Assembly (NCBI RefSeq): GCF_000331775.1
Contig: NZ_CAPJ01000408.1
Coordinates: 1 to 48,073, forward strand
From: Xanthomonas translucens pv. translucens DSM 18974
GTDB lineage: Bacteria > Pseudomonadota > Gammaproteobacteria > Xanthomonadales > Xanthomonadaceae
Direction of reading: 5' to 3'
DNA length: 48,073 nucleotides
In this document: piece by piece, positions 45,076 through 48,073 of the stretch
Layout: each line of letters opens with the position of its first letter
How positions within the stretch are numbered: position 1 is the first letter of the stretch
The notes under the pieces: generated by a model
The model's input: only the letters and a program-made list of their open reading frames with translations
Told to the model about the DNA's origin: nothing
Databases searched by the model: none
Made by a program: the position numbers and the translations under genes

Positions 45076-45552
45076 TCAGCGTGGCGCAGCAACGACGGGA
45101 TGCGCATCGGTGGCGTGGTCGAGCACGCGCGCGGCGGCCTCGGCCATGGCGGCATAGCCGGCGTCGCCGGGGTGCAGGTGATCGCCGGAATCGAACGCGG
45201 GCAGCATGCGGGTGGGGTGCGCGGGGTCGCGGAGCAGGGCGTCGAAATCGATGATCGCATCGAAACCGTTGCCATCGCGTATCCACGCATTGACCTGCTG
45301 GCGCACGTGCTCCTTGTCTACACGGGTAGTAACCGCGGATCGGCGTGTCCGGCAATGCGCCCTCGAACGGGGTCAGTGTGGCGCCGATCACGCGCAGGCC
45401 GCGCGCCTGCGCACGCTACAGCAGTTGCCGGTAGCCAGCGATCAGCTCCTGTCGATCAGCTCCTGTGCGGAGACCGGCGCATCGTCCGGCGCGAACGGCG
45501 TGGCGTACCCACTGATGTCGTTGATGCCGATCAGCAGCACCAAGGACTGCGC
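45076..45552 (-). pseudogene. GDSL/SGNH hydrolase, decayed
   Basis: Fragments in several frames spell an SGNH esterase-like protein: LVLLIGINDISGYATPF (block III, GxND), QELIAGYRQLL, ARGLRVIGATLTPFEGALPD, then VRQQVNAWIRDGNGFDAIID and SGDHLHPGDAGYAAMAEA (block V, DxxH). Block I with the catalytic serine is missing. A 14-bp tandem duplication (45440-45467), an in-frame TAG (45416-45418) and a shift near 45320 break the frame. The final 76 codons (to 45076) are open. It is joined to an MFS remnant near 45550. Confidence 0.8.
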
Positions 45553-46147
45553 CAGGCTGCCGCCATGGCTGATCACCAGCCTGCCGAGCCAGGCGCCCAG
45601 CGCATTGCCCCAGGTTGAACGCGCCGATGTTCAGGCCCGACGCCAGATGCCGTCCGGCGTCGCCGGCCTTGCCCAGCACTCACAGTTGCAGCGGAGCCAC
45701 CGTGGCGAACGCGGCCATCCCGAGCAGGCCGACCCCCAGCACCATCGTCGGCGCCGGATGTAGGTGTAGACGGTGAACACGCCGGCATAGCCGAGCACGG
45801 TCGTGGCCAGGCCAAGCAAGACCGGCGTGCGGCTGACCGCATGCAGTTCGGCGCGCAGCGGCGGCGCGGGCGTCACGTCGTCGCTGGCCGGGACCAGCGC
45901 GGCGATCACCACGGTGGCCAGCAGGCCGATCGCGGCCACCGCCCAGAACGTCGCGCGCCAGCCGAACTGCAGGCCCAGCCAGGCGCCGGCCGGCATCCCC
46001 AGCAGGGTGGCGACGGTGAGTCCGGTGAACATGGTCGCGATCGCCGAGGCCTTGCGTTGCAGCGCCACCAGGCCGGTGGCGACCACCGCGCCGACGCCGA
46101 AGAAGGTGCCGTGCGCCAGCGAGGTGAGTACCCGCGCCGCCATCAGC
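45553..46147 (-). pseudogene. AraJ/NepI-like MFS permease, decayed and truncated at both ends
   Basis: The frame reads ALMAARVLTSLAHGTFFGVG, LLGMPAGAWLGLQFGWRATF and LGLATTVLGYAGVFTVYTYI. It then continues in another frame as TMVLGVGLLGMAAFATVAPL, meets a TGA (45680-45682), and after GLNIGAFNLG an extra G shifts it to NALGAWLG and VISHGG. The first third of the permease is missing: at 46147 the sequence passes straight into an oppositely oriented LysR remnant. The last part stops where the GDSL remnant begins. Confidence 0.8.
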
Positions 46148-46548
46148 GCAACTGGCTGCCCAGGGCCGTGCGTTGGTCGAGGACCTGGAGTCGCAGGCCG
46201 GCGGCCTGCGCACGCCTGGTTGCTGCTGACCGGCGCCAAAGGCCGCCAGGACATATGGCGCCTGCTCGGCGCCGAGGGCGAGGTGCGGTCAAGGTCGGCG
46301 GTCCGCTGGAGTCCAACTTCAGCGAAGTGCTGCCCGATGCGGCGCTGAACGGCCAGGGCATTGCCCTGTATTCGGTTTGGCATGTGGCCGAGCACCTGCG
46401 CCGCGGGCAGCTGCGCCAGGTCCTGCCGCAGTACACGCTCGCCGAGACCGGCATCCACGCGGTGATGCCGCAGCGCCGGCGGGTGCCGCCGCGGGTACGC
46501 GCCTTCGTCGAGTTCATGCAGGTTCAGCTGGCGGAGCCGCCGCCGTAG
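46148..46548 (+). pseudogene. LysR-type regulator, decayed and lacking the DNA-binding domain
   Basis: Three frames supply parts of one regulator: QLAAQGRALVEDLESQAGGL (linker helix region), AWLLLTGAKGRQDIWRLLGA, then GGPLESNFSEVLPDAALNGQ, GIALYSVWHVAEHLRRGQLR and RRRVPPRVRAFVEFMQVQLA to a stop at 46546-46548. The helix-turn-helix and about 100 residues of the effector domain are gone. It faces away from the decayed MFS gene, as LysR regulators often do with their targets. Confidence 0.78.
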
Positions 46549-46839
46549 GAGCGCCTGGAGTGAGGCGGCCGCGCAGAACCGAGACACTGTCTACAAGCGC
46601 TGACGGGGACCGCAAACGCCGCATTGCATCATTTCATGAAGCTGTATACGGTGTATCCACGACCATCTAGGGGCTGGTCGTGGGTTTCACATGTTACGTG
46701 CCCGTTAACGCCGTCTTCACCTTGCCGAGCATAATGTGCGCGGCGATGGCGTGCGGAACGGCCGTCTGGATGTGACGAGACATCTGTACTGAACCATGCC
46801 CTATCGGTTTTTATATCCCCGAAACAAGGAGCTGTATTA
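46549..46839 (+). promoter_or_regulatory. Long upstream region of the OmpA-family gene
   Basis: No gene is seen in these 291 bp. CCACGACCA (46657-46665) pairs perfectly with TGGTCGTGG (46675-46683). A CATAAT (46730-46735) is a possible -10 with poor -35 matches, and GATGT/ACATC (46769-46784) forms a short leader hairpin. An AT-rich TTTTTATAT lies just before the ribosome binding site. Outer-membrane protein messages often have long structured leaders; regulation here is unproven. Confidence 0.35.
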
Positions 46840-47934
46840 ATGAACAAGAAAATTCTCACCGCCGCGTTGCTGGGCGGTCTGGCCGTCGCCCAGGCAGCGT
46901 CCGCACAGGAATTCGACGACCGCTGGTACCTGACCGGTTCGGCCGGTTTCAACTTCCAGGACAACGACCGTCTGACCAACGACGCCCCGTTCGTCACCCT
47001 GGGTCTGGGCAAGTTCGTCAGCCCGAACTGGTCGATCGACGGTGAACTGAACTATCAGAACCCGAACTTCGACGCCAACCAGGACCTGAACTGGAGCCAG
47101 TACGGCATCTCGTTCGACCTGCGTCGCCACTTCATCCAGGAAGGCCGTGGCTGGAACCCGTACCTGTTGTTCGGTCTGGGCTATCAGCGTTCGGAAGAAG
47201 AGTTCGACACCGGCGGCGCCGTGTCCCCGGGTCAGCGCAAGGACGGCAACTTTGCCGCCAAGGCCGGCGTCGGTCTGCAGACCACCTTCGACAAGCGCGT
47301 TGCCGTGCGTGCCGAAGTGGCCTACCGCGCTGACTTCGACGACAAGAGCGTTGCCGCTCCGTCCGAAAACTGGTTCGGCGACGTGCTGGCTTCGGTCGGC
47401 GTCGTGATCCCGCTCGGCCCGCCGCCGGCTGCCCCGGTTGCCGCTCCGGCTCCGACCGCTGCCCCGAGCTGTGCGGATATGGACGAAGACGGCGACGGCG
47501 TCAACAACTGCGACGACAAGTGCCCGACCTCCCAGCCTGGCCAGACCATCGGTCCGGACGGTTGCCCGGTGCCGGTGTCGATCGACCTGAAGGGCGTCAA
47601 CTTCGACTTCAACAAGTCGACCCTGCGTCCGGACGCGATCGCGATCCTGAGCGAAGCCACCGAGATCCTGAAGCGTTACCCCGACCTGAAGGTCGAGGTT
47701 GCCGGTCACACCGACTCGAAGGGTACCGACGCTTACAACCAGAAGCTGTCGGAGCGTCGTGCGACCACCGTGTATGACTACCTGACCAAGAACGGCGTGG
47801 ACGCTTCGCGTCTGGTCGGTCCGATCGGTTACGGCGAGAGCCGCCCGATTGCGCCGAACACCAACCCGGATGGTTCGGACAACCCGGAAGGCCGTGCGAA
47901 GAACCGTCGTACCGAGCTGAACGTCCAGAACTGA
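46840..47934 (+). CDS. OmpA-family outer-membrane protein
   Basis: A 364-residue protein that links the outer membrane to peptidoglycan. The signal peptide is MNKKILTAALLGGLAVAQAA to SAQ. An eight-stranded OmpA-type barrel covers about residues 23-190 (YLTGSAGFNFQDNDRL, GVGLQTTFDKRVAVRAEVAY). An Ala/Pro linker and a calcium-binding TSP3-like repeat (DMDEDGDGVNNCDDKCP) follow. The C-terminal OmpA domain has FDFNKSTLRPDAIAILSEAT, VEVAGHTDSKGTDAYNQKLS and GRAKNRRTELNVQN, with the conserved peptidoglycan-binding Asp and Arg. AAGGAG (46826-46831) lies 8 bases upstream. Codon use is highly biased (little TTA, AGA), as for an abundant protein. The OprF-like architecture is clear. Confidence 0.94.
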   Translation: MNKKILTAALLGGLAVAQAASAQEFDDRWYLTGSAGFNFQDNDRLTNDAPFVTLGLGKFVSPNWSIDGELNYQNPNFDANQDLNWSQYGISFDLRRHFIQEGRGWNPYLLFGLGYQRSEEEFDTGGAVSPGQRKDGNFAAKAGVGLQTTFDKRVAVRAEVAYRADFDDKSVAAPSENWFGDVLASVGVVIPLGPPPAAPVAAPAPTAAPSCADMDEDGDGVNNCDDKCPTSQPGQTIGPDGCPVPVSIDLKGVNFDFNKSTLRPDAIAILSEATEILKRYPDLKVEVAGHTDSKGTDAYNQKLSERRATTVYDYLTKNGVDASRLVGPIGYGESRPIAPNTNPDGSDNPEGRAKNRRTELNVQN

Positions 47935-47955
47935 TCGGACGCTTCATGCTTCAAG

Positions 47956-47987
47956 CAAAGCCCGGCCTCGCGCCGGGCTTTGTTTTT
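47956..47987 (+). terminator. Intrinsic terminator after the OmpA-family gene
   Basis: CAAAGCCCGGC (47956-47966) pairs perfectly with GCCGGGCTTTG (47972-47982) across a five-base loop, followed by five T residues (47983-47987). It lies 22 bp past the stop. Confidence 0.9.
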
Positions 47988-48014
47988 GTGCGTGTGGAAA
48001 ACATTGCGCGCTTC

Positions 48015-48073
48015 TGTAGGAGCGGCTTCAGCCGCGACAGGTCCTCTCCGGAAAGGCCAATGTCGCGGCTGAA
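48015..48073 (+). repeat. Palindromic dispersed repeat, cut by window end
   Basis: The left arm TGTAGGAGCGGCTTCAGCCG plus CGAC is identical to that at 15945. A 23-bp spacer containing CGGAAAGGCC follows, then the start of the inverted right arm (GTCGCGGCTGAA) before the window ends. It lies just past the ompA-family terminator, the same kind of intergenic position as the other copies. Confidence 0.75.

Overview
This 48-kb window looks like the chromosome of a GC-rich gammaproteobacterium of the Xanthomonadaceae, most likely Xanthomonas (genus inferred from remembered protein sequences and gene style, not from a search). Indicators are the tuf-S10-spc-alpha ribosomal order, dsbB behind rplQ, a class II DAHP synthase, several outer-membrane TonB-dependent receptors, a TypA/cyclophilin/malate dehydrogenase neighbourhood, and dispersed TGTAGGAGCGGCTTCAGCCG-type palindromic repeats.

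Region 1 (1-15.3 kb) is the translation block. It runs from the 3' end of tuf through the S10 operon (rpsJ-rplC-rplD-rplW-rplB-rpsS-rplV-rpsC-rplP-rpmC-rpsQ), the spc operon (rplN-rplX-rplE-rpsN-rpsH-rplF-rplR-rpsE-rpmD-rplO-secY) and the alpha operon (rpsM-rpsK-rpsD-rpoA-rplQ), ending at an intrinsic terminator. The S10 part is tightly packed. From rpsN onward, gaps of about 90-340 bp carry strong hairpins, an internal terminator and new promoters, so the block is probably several transcription units. rpmJ is not found behind secY.

Region 2 (15.3-30.7 kb) is mostly housekeeping: dsbB, a TonB receptor behind an AT-rich inverted-repeat operator, class II DAHP synthase, an MscS channel, a DUF2127 membrane protein, typA, a cyclophilin, a frameshifted glutaredoxin-like gene, mdh, a secreted S9 peptidase, the C-terminal remnant of an acyl-CoA synthetase, a glutathione S-transferase and a SleB-like hydrolase.

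Region 3 (30.9-40.3 kb) is the most distinctive accessory segment. It holds an unknown membrane-anchored protein, two exported glycerophosphodiester phosphodiesterase (GDPD) paralogs, a large TonB receptor with one GDPD 2 bp downstream, a divergent ROK-family regulator with a CATGTG-TC-CACATG site between them, and an MFS permease. I read it as a possible phosphodiester or headgroup scavenging locus. A small exported protein resembling the Rap1a/Tai immunity family follows, without an obvious toxin.

Region 4 (40.3-48 kb) has a FadH-like dienoyl-CoA reductase, a hairpin-rich repeat block flanked by short direct repeats, a zinc-independent alcohol dehydrogenase/quinone reductase and an aldo/keto reductase. 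Next come decayed, fused fragments of a GDSL hydrolase, an MFS permease and a LysR regulator, then an OmpA-family porin with its terminator. All functions are read from sequence motifs and memory of the families; no search was run.
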